Assembly: GCA_016708785.1 (NCBI GenBank)
Contig: JADJFC010000002.1
Location: forward strand, 434,001-498,000
DNA from: Bacteroidota bacterium
GTDB taxonomy: Bacteria > Bacteroidota > Bacteroidia > AKYH767-A > 2013-40CM-41-45
Reading direction: 5' to 3'
Length of the DNA: 64,000 nt
How positions within the stretch are numbered: position 1 is the stretch's first letter; each line of letters starts with the position of its first letter. Made by a program: the position numbers and the translations under genes. This document shows positions 19,880-29,334 of the stretch, piece by piece. The notes beneath the pieces were generated by a model. It was not told the DNA's origin. It saw only the letters and a list, made by a program, of their open reading frames with translations, and searched no databases.

Positions 19880-22744
19880 TTAACGCAGCCTTTTTCTTAA
19901 GGTTGCCTGTTTTGCCACAATAGAAAGCTCTGTTTTTAAAAATTCAGCGGTAATACTTTCTTTGTTTTTAATAATTTCTCTCGGACTTCCTTCGCAAATA
20001 ATTGTTCCACCTCTGACGCCACCTTCAGGACCGAGATCGAAAATGTAATCGGATGCTTTGATCATGTCCATGTTGTGTTCAATGACCATCACTGAATTAC
20101 CTTTATCTACCAATCTGTTCAATACTTCCAGGAGTATTCTTACATCTTCAAAATGTAATCCGGTTGTTGGCTCATCCAGGATATAAAATGTATTTCCTGT
20201 ATCGCGCTTCGATAATTCCGAAGCTAACTTTTACTCTTTGCGCTTCGCCACCACTTAATGTTGTGCTTTGTTGTCCAAGCGTAACATAACCTAATCCAAC
20301 TTCAGCAAGTGTTTTGATCTTTTGGAGAATGTGTGGCATGTTCGTGAAAAAGTTGACTGCCTCTTCAATGCTCATGTCTAAAATATCGCTGATCGACTTA
20401 CCTCTGTATCTGATCTCAAGGGTCTCTCGATTGTATCGTTTGCCACGACATGTTTCGCATTCAACATATACATCTGGAAGAAAATTCATTTCGATCACTC
20501 GCATTCCTCCGCCTTGACACGTTTCGCAACGACCGCCTTTGACATTGAATGAAAATCTTCCGGGCTGATAACCTCTTATTGCTGCTTCAGGAAGTTGCGC
20601 AAACAAATTTCTGATGTCTGTAAAAACTCCTGTATACGTTGCAGGATTAGATCGCGGAGTTCTGCCAATCGGCGATTGATCGATCTCAATCACCTTGTCA
20701 ACATGCTGTAGTCCTTTGATCGATTTATAAGGTAATGGTTTTTGTACTGAATTATAAAAGTGCTGATTCAAAATAGGGTAGAGGGTCTCATTGATCAACG
20801 ATGATTTACCACTTCCTGAAACTCCCGTTACACAGATCAATTTTCCCAATGGAATTTTAATACTTACATTCTTCAGATTATGTCCCGTTGCATCTTTTAG
20901 CTCGATGAACTTACCGTTTCCTTCTCTGTATTTCGTTGGCGCGAAGATCGATTTCCGTTCACTCAAATAATCGGTCGTCAAGCCGGGTTGCTTTAAAATT
21001 TCTTCGGGCGTCCCCTGAGCTACAATATTTCCACCATGAACTCCTGCACCCGGACCAAGATCAATAATGTAATCGGCTGCAAGAATAGTTTCTTTATCAT
21101 GTTCTACAACGATAACCGTATTTCCTGCATCACGCAATTCCTGAAGTGATTTGATCAGTCTTACATTATCGCGTTGATGCAAACCTATACTTGGCTCATC
21201 AAGAATGTACAACACACCAACTAGCTGCGAACCGATTTGAGTTGCGAGCCTGATCCGTTGTGTTTCGCCTCCGCTTAGCGTCTTTGAACTTCTGTTCAAC
21301 GTCAAATAATCCAGACCTACATCCAATAAAAATTTTATTCTCTTGCGGATCTCTTTTATAACTTCTTGTCCGATTTTCTTTTGTCGGACAGAAAGTTTGT
21401 CGTCCAGTTTTGCAAACCATTCTCCCAATAAGTGAATATCTGTATTAGCAAGTTCAGCGATATTTTTATTGTTGATCTTGAAATAAAGTGCTTCTTTCTT
21501 TAATCGGTCTCCTTTACATTCCGGACAAGTAACATGTTGCATGAAACCTTGGATCCATCTTTTCATCGATGGCGAAGCTTGTTCATTATCCTGATTGACG
21601 ATAAAGTTTACGATGCCTTCATAAGTCGATGGCTGGTGATAAGCACTTCCTGAATGATCAGATGCAACATTTAATACATCATCGGATCCATAAAGAATTA
21701 TATTCAACGATTCTTCAGGAATTTCTTCGATTGGTGTAGAAAGATTGAATTGATATTTTCTTCCGAGAGCAATCAATTGCTTGAAGATCCAATTGTCTTT
21801 TGTGGACCTAAAGGAACTATTCCTCCAACTTTTATTGATTTAGAAAAATCCGGGATAATGCTTTTTATATCTATTTCCGTTATTGTCCCAAGTCCATTGC
21901 AACGTTTACATGCACCATAAGGCGAGTTGAATGAAAATGTATTTGGTTGTGGCTCGTCGTATGAGATCCCGGAAGTCGGACACATTAAATGTCGACTGTA
22001 ATAATTCTCATGCTCTTTTCCGTTTTCAATGATCATCACAGAACCTTTACCAAGCTTCATCGCTAATGTCAATGACTCATTTAATCGTTGTTGTATTCCT
22101 GAACTGATCTCAAGTCGATCGATCAATAATTCAATGTCGTGAGTTTTATATCGATCCAGTTGAAGCCCTTTTTTCAATTCAACTAATTTTCCATCTATTC
22201 TAACTCTTAGATAACCTTGCTGCATCAATTGTTCAAAGAGTTCCCGATAATGTCCCTTTCTGGCTTTCACCAGTGGCGCAAGCAACATGATCTTTTTGCC
22301 GTCGAATTTCTGAATGATGAGCTCAATGATCTGTTCGTCACTCAACTTGATCATTTTTTCACCTGACATATACGAATATGCTTCCGATGCTCTCGCAAAA
22401 AGAAGTCGCATGAAATCGTAAACTTCGGTGATCGTCCCAACAGTCGACCGCGGATTTAAATTCGTTGTCTTTTGTTCGATAGAGATAACGGGACTCAGTC
22501 CATTGATCTTGTCAACTTCCGGCCGTTCCATGTTTCCCAAAAACTGACGTGCATAAGCAGAAAAACTTTCCAGATACCGGCGCTGTCCTTCGGCATAAAT
22601 AGTGTCAAATGCAAGCGAAGATTTTCCACTGCCACTCAATCCGGTTATCACAACAAGTTTGTTCCGCGGAAAGGTGAGATCAATGTTTTTTAAATTGTGA
22701 ACGCGCGCACCGTAAATCTCCAACAACTCTTTTTCTTCCTGCAT
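19880..22744 (-). CDS. uvrA: Excinuclease ABC subunit A (UvrA), two frameshifts
   Basis: The DNA damage sensor of nucleotide excision repair, a dimeric ABC ATPase that loads UvrB. The three open segments are collinear and complete. The first Walker A is 'GLSGSGKSSLAFDT', followed by 'LSGGETQRIRLATQIGS' with 'YILDEPSIGLHQRD'; the second Walker A is 'GVSGSGKSSLINETLYP', followed by 'LSGGEAQRVK' and, in the last segment, the ABC end 'VMVIEHNMDMIKASDY'. The C-terminal zinc finger CETC...CETC is present. The first zinc module reads 'CPTSG', lacking its second Cys. The frame breaks at about 21790 (one base missing) and about 20222 (one T too many). Repaired length is about 955 residues, which is normal. 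Because this is a core gene, the breaks are probably sequence errors. Confidence 0.95.
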
Positions 22745-22811
22745 AATTGACTGTAAATTTTGACACGCGAAGGTACTAAATTGTTTCAGATATTCTTAGA
22801 GTAGCCTGTTC

Positions 22812-22896
22812 GTTTCAGGTTTCAGGTTTCAAGTTTCAGGTTAGGAAACTAGGCAGTAGCAGCCAAACCTGAAACTTGAAACTTGAAACCTGAAAA
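22812..22896. repeat. Phrase-type inverted repeat (gtttcag/gtttcaa)
   Basis: Two arms of about 31 bp, 22812-22842 and 22866-22896, each with four degenerate copies of gtttcag or gtttcaa, almost perfectly complementary, with a loop of about 23 bp. It lies between the divergent genes uvrA and porQ, close to both promoters. Confidence 0.85.
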
Positions 22897-22974
22897 CATT
22901 CAAAAAGTAACGTCGAGAATCAAATAAACTACTTGTTTTCCCGTTTCCCCAATTATTCCTTTCTTTGCATGTAT

Positions 22975-24027
22975 ATGAAACTTACAAGAATTTTAACAGC
23001 AAGCTTTTTATTGATTGCCGGACAATCGGGTTTTGCTCAGTCCAATGATGCCATTGGCGGAAATTATGTTTATCAGTATCTGAACATTCCGTCTTCTGCT
23101 CGGGTGGCTTCTTTAGGTGGAACATATATTACCGTGAAAGACGATGATATCAACTGCGGTATGCAAGCCCCGTCTTTACTGAATTCTGAGATGAGTAAAG
23201 CGCTTTCTTTCAGCGGAGTTGCTTATGCTGATGGAATTAAATTCGGGAATGTCGCTTTCGCAAAACATTATGATAAGATAGGAACGTTTTTGGCTGCAAT
23301 GAATTTTGCAAGTTACGGGCAGTTCATGGAAACAGATGAGTTTGGAACTGTTGTAGGGAATTTCACTGCTTCTGATTACGGCTTAACATTAGGTTATGGC
23401 AGAGAATTGAATCGCTTATTCAGCTACGGAGCAGCAATCAAATTTCTGTACAGTGATTACTACGTAATGAATTCCTTTGGAATCGCTGCCGACCTTTCTG
23501 CTACCTATTGCGATACTACTAATAAAGTAACGGCAACATTTCAAATTAGAAATGTCGGTGCACAGTTGAATAATTACATCGACGGCGCAAATGAGCCACT
23601 TCCTGCGGAAGCACTTATTGGCATATCAAAACGGTTAGCACATACACCACTGAGATTTAATTTAACATACCGACATTTAGAACAATTTGATCTTACTTAT
23701 ACTGATCCTTATGATCTGGGTGATGTAGATCCGGTAACAGGTGAGGCGCAAGTTAAAACCATCGGTTTCTGGAACAAACTTTCGCGACATTTTATCATCT
23801 CCTCTGAGATCCTGATCACGAAAAATTTCCATTTGAATGCAGGCTATAATTTTCAACGTCGACAAGAACTTCAGGTGTCTACACGTCCTGCCTTGACCGG
23901 ATTTTCATTTGGTGTTAGCATGAAGATCAGCAAATTCATCATCAGTTACGGAAGAGCCAGTTATCACCTTGCCGGTGGTGCGGATCATTTTTCGATCACA
24001 ACCAATCTCGCAGAGTTTGTGAAGTAA
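22975..24027 (+). CDS. porQ: Type IX secretion system protein PorQ
   Basis: An outer-membrane beta-barrel component of the T9SS, part of the attachment complex that links secreted cargo to the surface. Features are a signal peptide (MKLTRILTASFLLIAGQSGF-AQS), then 'YQYLNIPSSARVASLGGTYI' near the N-terminus (the conserved PorV/PorQ start), 'DDINCGMQAPSLLN', and barrel strands to the C-terminus ('ISYGRASYHLAGGADHFS'). Length is 350 residues from this ATG, typical for PorQ. An upstream in-frame start at 22933 would spoil the signal peptide. The presence of six T9SS cargo genes in the window agrees. The order porQ-cmk-ispH occurs in other Bacteroidota as far as I recall. Confidence 0.9.
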   Translation: MKLTRILTASFLLIAGQSGFAQSNDAIGGNYVYQYLNIPSSARVASLGGTYITVKDDDINCGMQAPSLLNSEMSKALSFSGVAYADGIKFGNVAFAKHYDKIGTFLAAMNFASYGQFMETDEFGTVVGNFTASDYGLTLGYGRELNRLFSYGAAIKFLYSDYYVMNSFGIAADLSATYCDTTNKVTATFQIRNVGAQLNNYIDGANEPLPAEALIGISKRLAHTPLRFNLTYRHLEQFDLTYTDPYDLGDVDPVTGEAQVKTIGFWNKLSRHFIISSEILITKNFHLNAGYNFQRRQELQVSTRPALTGFSFGVSMKISKFIISYGRASYHLAGGADHFSITTNLAEFVK

Positions 24028-24041
24028 TTTAGTAAAGGATT

Positions 24042-24122
24042 TTTTTAGGTCAAAGGTCAAGGGTCAAAGGTCATTAATTACGGAATAAATTGACCCTTGA
24101 CCTTTGACCCTTGACCTGAAAA
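24042..24122. repeat. Phrase-type inverted repeat downstream of porQ
   Basis: Arms at about 24042-24073 and 24090-24122, each four degenerate copies of ggtcaaa/ggtcaag, almost fully complementary, with a loop of about 16 bp rich in A/T. It begins 14 bp after the porQ stop codon and shares its phrase with 19790-19849. Confidence 0.85.
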
Positions 24123-24222
24123 ATGTAATTTCCCTGTAATAAGAAATGGCTAAAATGCCACTACTTTCCCGAAAATTTCATTTCTTTGCCATGTGGCCAC
24201 AATCCTACAATATTCTAAAACT

Positions 24223-24942
24223 ATGAACCTTTCGCCAGGACCAGATGCGGGGAAAATAATCATCGCAATTGATGGTTATTCTTCATGCGGTAAAAGTACA
24301 ATGGCAAAGGCAATAGCTAAGAAATTGGGCTATCGTTACATCGATTCCGGTGCAATGTATCGGGCAGTAACATTGTTTGTTCAGCAACATGGTTTAAGTC
24401 TGGATGATCTTCAGTCAATGAGCGAAGATCAACTGGAAGCAATGTTAGATCACATTCATGTTGCCTTTCATATCAATCCAGACAATGGTCATTCTGAAGT
24501 TTATCTAAATGAGATCAATGTCGAAAAAAAGATTCGTGACCTCAAGGTTTCAGATTGGGTGAGTCCGGTAAGTGCAATTCCAGTTATTCGTCATCGTATG
24601 GTTGCTCTTCAACAAGGCTATGGCAATCACAAAGGAATTGTTATGGATGGCCGTGATATCGGGACGATGGTATTCCCTCATGCTGAATTAAAAATTTTCA
24701 TGACGGCCAATAAAGAAGTTAGAGCCAAACGTCGCTTTGATGAATTCAGTAGTAAAGGATTCATGGTTACAATGGATGAAGTTCTCAAAAATATTGAAGA
24801 TCGTGACTTTACCGACACTCATCGCTCAGAAAGTCCATTAAGAAGAGCAGAAGACGCTATTATCCTCGACAATTCAAACCTCACAGAAGATCAACAACTT
24901 GATTTTGCGATGAAACTTATCAATGAGATTTGTAGTAAGTGA
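24223..24942 (+). CDS. cmk: (d)CMP kinase (cytidylate kinase)
   Basis: Phosphorylates CMP/dCMP to the diphosphate using ATP in nucleotide salvage. The P-loop 'DGYSSCGKST' is near the N-terminus, followed by 'YRYIDSGAMYRAVTL' (nucleotide monophosphate binding), 'VMDGRDIGTMVFPHAELKIF' with the family DGRD.GT motif, 'RRFDE' and 'IEDRDFTDTHRSESPLR'. Length is 239 residues from ATG 24223. A GTG ten codons upstream is in frame, but an ATTTCTTTGC sequence resembling a Bacteroidota -7 element ends at 24189, which puts the transcript start close to that GTG and favours the ATG. Confidence 0.95.
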   Translation: MNLSPGPDAGKIIIAIDGYSSCGKSTMAKAIAKKLGYRYIDSGAMYRAVTLFVQQHGLSLDDLQSMSEDQLEAMLDHIHVAFHINPDNGHSEVYLNEINVEKKIRDLKVSDWVSPVSAIPVIRHRMVALQQGYGNHKGIVMDGRDIGTMVFPHAELKIFMTANKEVRAKRRFDEFSSKGFMVTMDEVLKNIEDRDFTDTHRSESPLRRAEDAIILDNSNLTEDQQLDFAMKLINEICSK

Positions 24943-24962
24943 ATTATTAATTAATAATCACT

Positions 24963-25298
24963 ACTGTCCGATAAAAATCAAACTGTGTAATTTATGCTTT
25001 AAATTATAACTTAAATCAACTGTTCTCAGAATAAATTCGTAGTAAGCCCCCACAATTTCTTGACGCACATCTTTCTTAATCAAAGATAGAACAGTTGTTG
25101 TGTGGGGAGTCAACGCGCTGCGCGAAATCATTTGAAAAGTTGATCAAGGTTGTGCCTAATAATCGAAGTTTCAAATGATTTGGTGCGCGTTGGGCCTTTT
25201 TTTTGTTTCTTTTTTTGGGCAAACAAAAAAAGAAAAATTGAAATCAAGAACTAGCAGATAGCATTTACTGCACTATGAAATTAGTTTTATCGGACGGT
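24963..25298. mobile_element. MITE-like element or IS remnant with structured interior
   Basis: Terminal inverted repeats: actgtccgataaaa at 24963-24976 against ttttatcggacggt at 25285-25298, with weaker similarity continuing inward (…taatttatgct / agcatttactgc…) and outward into att-aat flanks. No transposase ORF is present. The interior holds several nested complementary segments, including a 25-bp stem (25112-25136 with its partner near 25172-25197) followed by nine T residues, and a T-rich/A-rich hairpin near 25204-25235. The layout suggests a non-autonomous transposon or a structured RNA; I cannot assign an IS family. Confidence 0.5.
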
Positions 25299-25347
25299 GA
25301 TGATTATTAATTATTAATTATTCATTATTCATTAAATTAAGATTTAG

Positions 25348-25356
25348 TACTTTTGC
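25348..25356 (+). promoter_or_regulatory. Putative -7 promoter element of ispH
   Basis: tacttttgc matches the Bacteroidota -7 consensus TAnnTTTG and lies 6 bp before the ispH ATG, implying a very short leader. No clear -33 TTTG is seen. Confidence 0.5.
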
Positions 25357-25362
25357 TCAATA

Positions 25363-26251
25363 ATGAAAGTCACCATCGATTCATTTTCCGGATTCTGTTT
25401 TGGAGTCGTTTATGCTATTCAAAAGGCAGAGGAAGAATTGTCTAAGTCAAATTCTTTGTATTGCTTAGGGGATATTGTCCATAACAATATGGAGGTTGAA
25501 CGATTAGGCAAAAGGGGACTTAAGATCATTGATCATAATGATCTAAAAAACCTAAGAGATTGTAAGGTTCTGATTCGTGCTCATGGCGAACCTCCGGAAA
25601 CATATCAGATCGCACTCGAAAATAATATTGAACTTATTGATGCTTCTTGTCCAGTTGTTCTAAAACTTCAACATCGGGTTCGCGTGAGTTATGATCAGGT
25701 CCTTGAAAATGACGGCCAGATCGTAATTTATGGTGAAATTGGACATGCTGAAGTAAATGGTTTAGTTGGTCAGACAGAAGGAAATGCAATCATTGTCAGA
25801 AATGAAGATGATTTGCACAAAATAGATTTTACAAAACCGATCACTTTTTACACAAACAACAAAGAGCAGCGCCGGATTTTCTAAAATGAAAGAGCTCATC
25901 GAAGAGAGATCTAAGCAAGCTGTTCATCAGAAATTTCAGAAGAATACCTGGTTTCTAATGATACGATTTGTCGTCAGGTTTCCAATCGTGAACCTCAATT
26001 GCGAAAATTTTCCCATGAACATGATGTTATCCTTTTTGTGAGCGGTAAAAAAAAGCTCTAATGGCAAAGCACTCTATGAGGTTTGTTTGTCCGAAAACCC
26101 GAAAACCCACTTTGTTTCTTCTGATGAAGAAGTCGATTTTAAATGGCTTGAAGGCATCAATAGTGTTGGAATTTGTGGTGCTACATCAACCCCAATGTGG
26201 CTGATGGAAAAAGTTGCCGCTTTGGTAGAATCGCACGAAGCGGTCTCCTAA
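25363..26251 (+). CDS. ispH: 4-hydroxy-3-methylbut-2-enyl diphosphate reductase (IspH/LytB), three frameshifts
   Basis: The last enzyme of the MEP isoprenoid pathway, an iron-sulfur protein that makes IPP and DMAPP from HMBPP. The three cluster ligands are visible: Cys12 in 'SGFCFGV', Cys96 in 'DASCPVV', and the third Cys in 'VGICGATSTPMWLME' near the C-terminus. His40 ('DIVHNN') and His74 ('RAHGEPP') of the active site are present. The first frame stops at 25884. The rest is readable in other frames ('QTTKSSAGFSKMKELI', 'ISNDTICRQVSNREPQL', 'VILFVSGKKS', 'SNGKALYEVCLSENP') up to a stop at 26249-26251. Breaks lie near 25858, 25945 and 26055. Essential pathway and intact motifs argue for sequence errors. 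Confidence 0.9.
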
Positions 26252-26408
26252 AACAATTAAGTTGAAATATTGCCGCTTTTTAGGTCAATTTCGATTATTA
26301 TCCCTGTTTTTATTCGACACAGACAACCAATCAATTACCTCGAATTTTATTCAGCTAATTGCGTTAAAAAGATTCGCTTACAGGCTTTTCTCGTTTGATA
26401 TTTTTTGA

Positions 26409-26417
26409 TACATTTGC
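26409..26417 (+). promoter_or_regulatory. Putative -7 promoter element of rpsA
   Basis: tacatttgc, an exact match to the Bacteroidota TAnnTTTG consensus, 50 bp before the rpsA start. A TTTT at 26386-26389 sits at the normal -33 distance (19 bp). Confidence 0.6.
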
Positions 26418-26467
26418 GTCCCATTAAAATAGAACCGAAATCAAACCCTTATAACAGTAAAAATTAA

Positions 26468-28303
26468 ATGATTACAGAAGAAATTACTAATCCCGCGCCG
26501 GCATATAATCCGGAGCCATTTAACTGGGATTCGACTAGCAACAAAGGTGCTGGCGAATACTCAGCGGAAGAACGTACTAAAATGGAACAACAGTACGACC
26601 AAACATTAAGTGCCGTGGTAGAACACGACATCGTTGATGGTAAAGTTGTATCAATTTCATCAAAAGATGTTTTAATCAACATCGGTTACAAATCCGACGG
26701 ATTAGTTGCATTAACAGAATTCCGCCACATGCCTGACATTAAAGTTGGGGATAAAGTGGAAGTTTATGTGGAAACACAAGAAGACAAAAATGGTCAGTTG
26801 ATCCTTTCTCACAAAAAGGCTCGTGCACTTAAATCTTGGGATCGCGTTAATGCATCTCTTGAAGGTGACGAGATCATTCAAGGATTTGTTAAATGTCGTA
26901 CAAAAGGTGGACTTATCGTGGATGTATTCGGAATCGAAGCATTCTTACCGGGTTCACAGATCGATGTTAAACCTATTCGTGATTACGATCAATTCGTTGG
27001 TAAGACAATGGAATTTAAAGTTGTTAAGATCAACAATGAATTCAAAAACGTTGTCGTATCACATAAAGTTCTGATCGAAGAAGAACTAGAACAACAAAAA
27101 GCAGAGATCATGAAGAAACTTGAGAAAGGTCAAGTTCTTGAAGGTACTGTTAAAAATATCACATCATACGGTGTGTTCATGGATCTTGGTGGTGTTGATG
27201 GTTTACTTCACATTACTGATATCTCTTGGGGACGTATCACTCATCCTGAAGAAGTTCTTAAACTTGATCAGAAGATCAATGTCGTTATTCTTGACTTTGA
27301 TGATGAGAAAAAACGTATCGCTCTTGGTTTGAAACAACTTACTCCGCATCCTTGGACGCAGCTTAGCACTGACCTTAACGTTGGTGATAAAGTAAAAGGT
27401 AAAGTTGTTGTTATCGCTGACTACGGTGCTTTCGTTGAGATCGCTCCGGGTGTTGAAGGACTTATTCACGTTTCTGAAATGTCATGGTCACAACACTTAC
27501 GTTCACCACATGAATTCCTTAAAGTAGGTGATGAGATCGAAGCTGTTGTATTGACACTTGATCGTGAAGAGCGTAAAATGTCTCTTGGACTTAAACAATT
27601 GAAAGCAGATCCTTGGATCGATGTTGCTACTAAATATCCTGTTGGTTCTAAACATACAGCTACAGTGAAAAACTTCCAGAACTTTGGAGTATTCGTTGAG
27701 TTGGAAGAAGGTATCGACGGACTGGTTCACATCTCTGATTTATCTTGGAGCAAGAAAATTAAGCACCCATCTGAATTCACTAAAGTAGGTGAGAAAATGG
27801 ATGTTGTCGTTCTTGAAGTAGATCCTGAAAATCGTCGTTTGAGTTTAGGTCACAAACAATTGGAAGAAAATCCTTGGGATGTATTCGAATCAATCTTTAC
27901 AGTTGATTCAGTTCATGAAGGAACCGTTCTTAAGATTGGTGAAAAAGGTGCATCTGTCGCATTATCTTATGGTGTTGAAGCATTCGCTCCAAGCAAACAT
28001 ATGGTGAAAGAAGATGGCAAAATGCTTAAAGCCGATGAGAAAGCAGAATTCAAAGTAATTGAATTCAGCAAAGACCAACGTAAGATCGTTGTTTCTCACT
28101 CTCGTATTCACGAAGAAGTTTCTCAACAAACTCGTGTAGCTGAAGGTTCTGCAAAAGCATCTGAACGCGAAGAAGGCGTTAAAGCCGTTAAGAAAGTAAA
28201 AGAAAACCAAGAGAAAACTACTCTAGGCGATCTAAGCGTTCTTAGCAACCTTAAAACTTCAATGGAAGCTGCAGAAAAGAAAAAAAGCGATAGCGCTGAG
28301 TAA
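26468..28303 (+). CDS. rpsA: 30S ribosomal protein S1
   Basis: An RNA-binding ribosomal protein needed for initiation on structured mRNAs. It is 611 residues long with six S1 OB-fold domains starting near residues 55, 135, 220, 305, 390 and 480. Examples are 'GTVKNITSYGVFMDLGGVDG', 'GKVVVIADYGAFVEI' and 'VKNFQNFGVFVEL', each followed by 'GLLHITDISW', 'GLIHVSEMSW' or 'GLVHISDLSW'. The C-terminus is a lysine/glutamate-rich tail. Codon use is strongly biased (highly expressed gene). It is followed by an intrinsic terminator at 28357-28388. Confidence 0.97.
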   Translation: MITEEITNPAPAYNPEPFNWDSTSNKGAGEYSAEERTKMEQQYDQTLSAVVEHDIVDGKVVSISSKDVLINIGYKSDGLVALTEFRHMPDIKVGDKVEVYVETQEDKNGQLILSHKKARALKSWDRVNASLEGDEIIQGFVKCRTKGGLIVDVFGIEAFLPGSQIDVKPIRDYDQFVGKTMEFKVVKINNEFKNVVVSHKVLIEEELEQQKAEIMKKLEKGQVLEGTVKNITSYGVFMDLGGVDGLLHITDISWGRITHPEEVLKLDQKINVVILDFDDEKKRIALGLKQLTPHPWTQLSTDLNVGDKVKGKVVVIADYGAFVEIAPGVEGLIHVSEMSWSQHLRSPHEFLKVGDEIEAVVLTLDREERKMSLGLKQLKADPWIDVATKYPVGSKHTATVKNFQNFGVFVELEEGIDGLVHISDLSWSKKIKHPSEFTKVGEKMDVVVLEVDPENRRLSLGHKQLEENPWDVFESIFTVDSVHEGTVLKIGEKGASVALSYGVEAFAPSKHMVKEDGKMLKADEKAEFKVIEFSKDQRKIVVSHSRIHEEVSQQTRVAEGSAKASEREEGVKAVKKVKENQEKTTLGDLSVLSNLKTSMEAAEKKKSDSAE

Positions 28304-28305
28304 TC

Positions 28306-28347
28306 TTTTTTCGAGTTTCGTTTTTCGAAAAACGTTAAACGAAAAAA
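28306..28347. repeat. Phrase hairpin (tttttcg) right after rpsA
   Basis: A near-palindrome of 42 bp centred on tttttcgaaaaa, made of degenerate tttttcg/gtttcg copies on one arm and the complement on the other (three mismatches). It starts 3 bp after the rpsA stop and is separate from the genuine GC-rich terminator 10 bp further on. Confidence 0.75.
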
Positions 28348-28356
28348 AACAAATAG

Positions 28357-28388
28357 AAAAGCCGTCCAATTTGTGGACGGCTTTTTTT
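28357..28388 (+). terminator. Rho-independent terminator of rpsA
   Basis: The stem gccgtcca / tggacggc (28361-28381) has a five-base loop, preceded by AAAA and followed by seven T residues, 54 bp after the rpsA stop codon. Confidence 0.92.
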
Positions 28389-28523
28389 GTTTATAGAAAA
28401 TTCGTAATTTGTAATTCGTAAATGAAGATCGTCTTTCGTTTGTCGTCTTTCGAATGCGTATCTTATTCCCTTTCTCATGCGTGTTAGTTTGAGGGTAAAA
28501 TGGAAGTAGTTTTTAATACTAAA

Positions 28524-28607
28524 ATCTCTGTGATTTTCTGTGTATTCTGTGTAAAATACTACATTGAAATTATCCCACAGAATTGCACAGAAAAACACAG
28601 AAGAACA
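28524..28607. repeat. Phrase-type inverted repeat (ctgtg motif)
   Basis: The left arm 28524-28552 contains three spaced ctgtg units (tctctgtg, ttctgtg, ttctgtg). The right arm 28577-28607 contains cacag units (cacagaatt, cacagaaaa, cacagaag) in inverted orientation. The arms are imperfectly complementary and separated by about 24 bp. It is upstream of the DUF1569 gene. Confidence 0.65.
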
Positions 28608-28660
28608 CATAGCCCAATTCGAAATCCGCAATTATTTACTATTAAATATTCACTAAAAAG

Positions 28661-29125
28661 ATGTCTACCGAAAAACTCTCCTTCCTAACCACAACATTTC
28701 CCAATCTCGTTCGCGCCGCGGATCCAAAAACAAATCCTGCTTGGGGAAAAATGAACCTCCAACAAATGGTCGAACACATGAGTGAATCCATCCGAATCGC
28801 AAATGGTAAATTATCTTTTCCACTCATGACTCCCGAAGAACGTGTGCCTGCAATGGTTGCATTCGTGCGTAGCGAAAAAGAATTCAAACCGAATACCAAA
28901 AATGCGTTGATGGGCGAGGAGCCAGAACCATTGCGTCAGAAAAATATGGAAGATGCTCTTGCTGAATATCAAACAGAGATTCAAGCAATGAAAGATCACT
29001 TCGAAAAAAATTCCGGCACCGTTCTGCTCAATCCTTTCTTCGGCGAACTGGATTTCAATGATTGGATACAGCTTTTGCATAAACATGAGGTGCATCATCT
29101 TAAACAGTTCGGCCTTCTTTCGTGA
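28661..29125 (+). CDS. DUF1569 (DinB-like) domain protein
   Basis: A small cytosolic protein of 154 residues of the DUF1569 family, which shares the four-helix DinB fold. Features are an N-terminal 'NPAWGKMNLQQMVEHMSESI' with a His typical of the metal site, and a C-terminal 'HKHEVHHLKQFGLL' carrying the HxxxHH-type cluster. The helix between ('MEDALAEYQTEIQAMKDHFE') is also typical. Function is unknown; DinB-fold proteins are often thiol- or metal-dependent transferases. The stop codon lies inside the left arm of the 31-bp inverted repeat described next. Confidence 0.8.
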   Translation: MSTEKLSFLTTTFPNLVRAADPKTNPAWGKMNLQQMVEHMSESIRIANGKLSFPLMTPEERVPAMVAFVRSEKEFKPNTKNALMGEEPEPLRQKNMEDALAEYQTEIQAMKDHFEKNSGTVLLNPFFGELDFNDWIQLLHKHEVHHLKQFGLLS

Positions 29126-29288
29126 GTAGTAAGTAGTAAGTGGTGAGTAGCAACAATTACTTATTGAAAGGAGCCGACATTGATTAGATTGGCCATATTC
29201 GCAATAACAATTACTACTTTCCAATAAATGGCAGACAGTCTATTTTAAAGAAACTGCTGCTACTCACCACTTACTACTTACCACTCAC
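29122..29288. repeat. 31-bp phrase-type inverted repeat upstream of pyrR
   Basis: Arms 29122-29152 and 29258-29288 are complementary with a single mismatch across 31 bp, 105 bp apart. Each arm is tandem gtgagtagtaagtag-type units. The left arm contains the DUF1569 stop codon; the right arm ends 29 bp before the putative pyrR -7 element (tactttcg, 29318-29325). The phrase is the same family as at 16078-16287. Confidence 0.9.
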
Positions 29289-29334
29289 TTTTATTTGCCA
29301 ACTCCGCACTTTTGGTGTACTTTCGTCCTCCGGA

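Larger units (their letters stand above)
24943..25362. other. Gene-free region between cmk and ispH
   Basis: 420 bp without a credible ORF. It is filled by a 336-bp element with terminal inverted repeats (listed separately), flanked on both sides by AT-rich att-aat phrases: 24943-24960 on the left, and 25300-25337 with tandem ttaatta/ttcatta copies on the right. The ispH promoter follows. Confidence 0.8.
28304..28660. other. Gene-free region between rpsA and the DUF1569 gene
   Basis: 357 bp with no credible ORF. In order it holds a ttttcg phrase hairpin (28306-28347), the rpsA terminator (28357-28388), ttcgtaa/gtctttcg phrases (28396-28456) and a ctgtg phrase inverted repeat (28524-28607). 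Confidence 0.8.

Noticed and set aside
25858..26055. Programmed frameshifting in ispH
   Set aside because: Three independent shifts within 200 bp and no known recoding in this gene; sequence error is simpler.
28811..29224. 137-codon minus-strand frame over the DUF1569 gene
   Set aside because: Antisense shadow of a recognisable family, and it runs through the phrase repeat.
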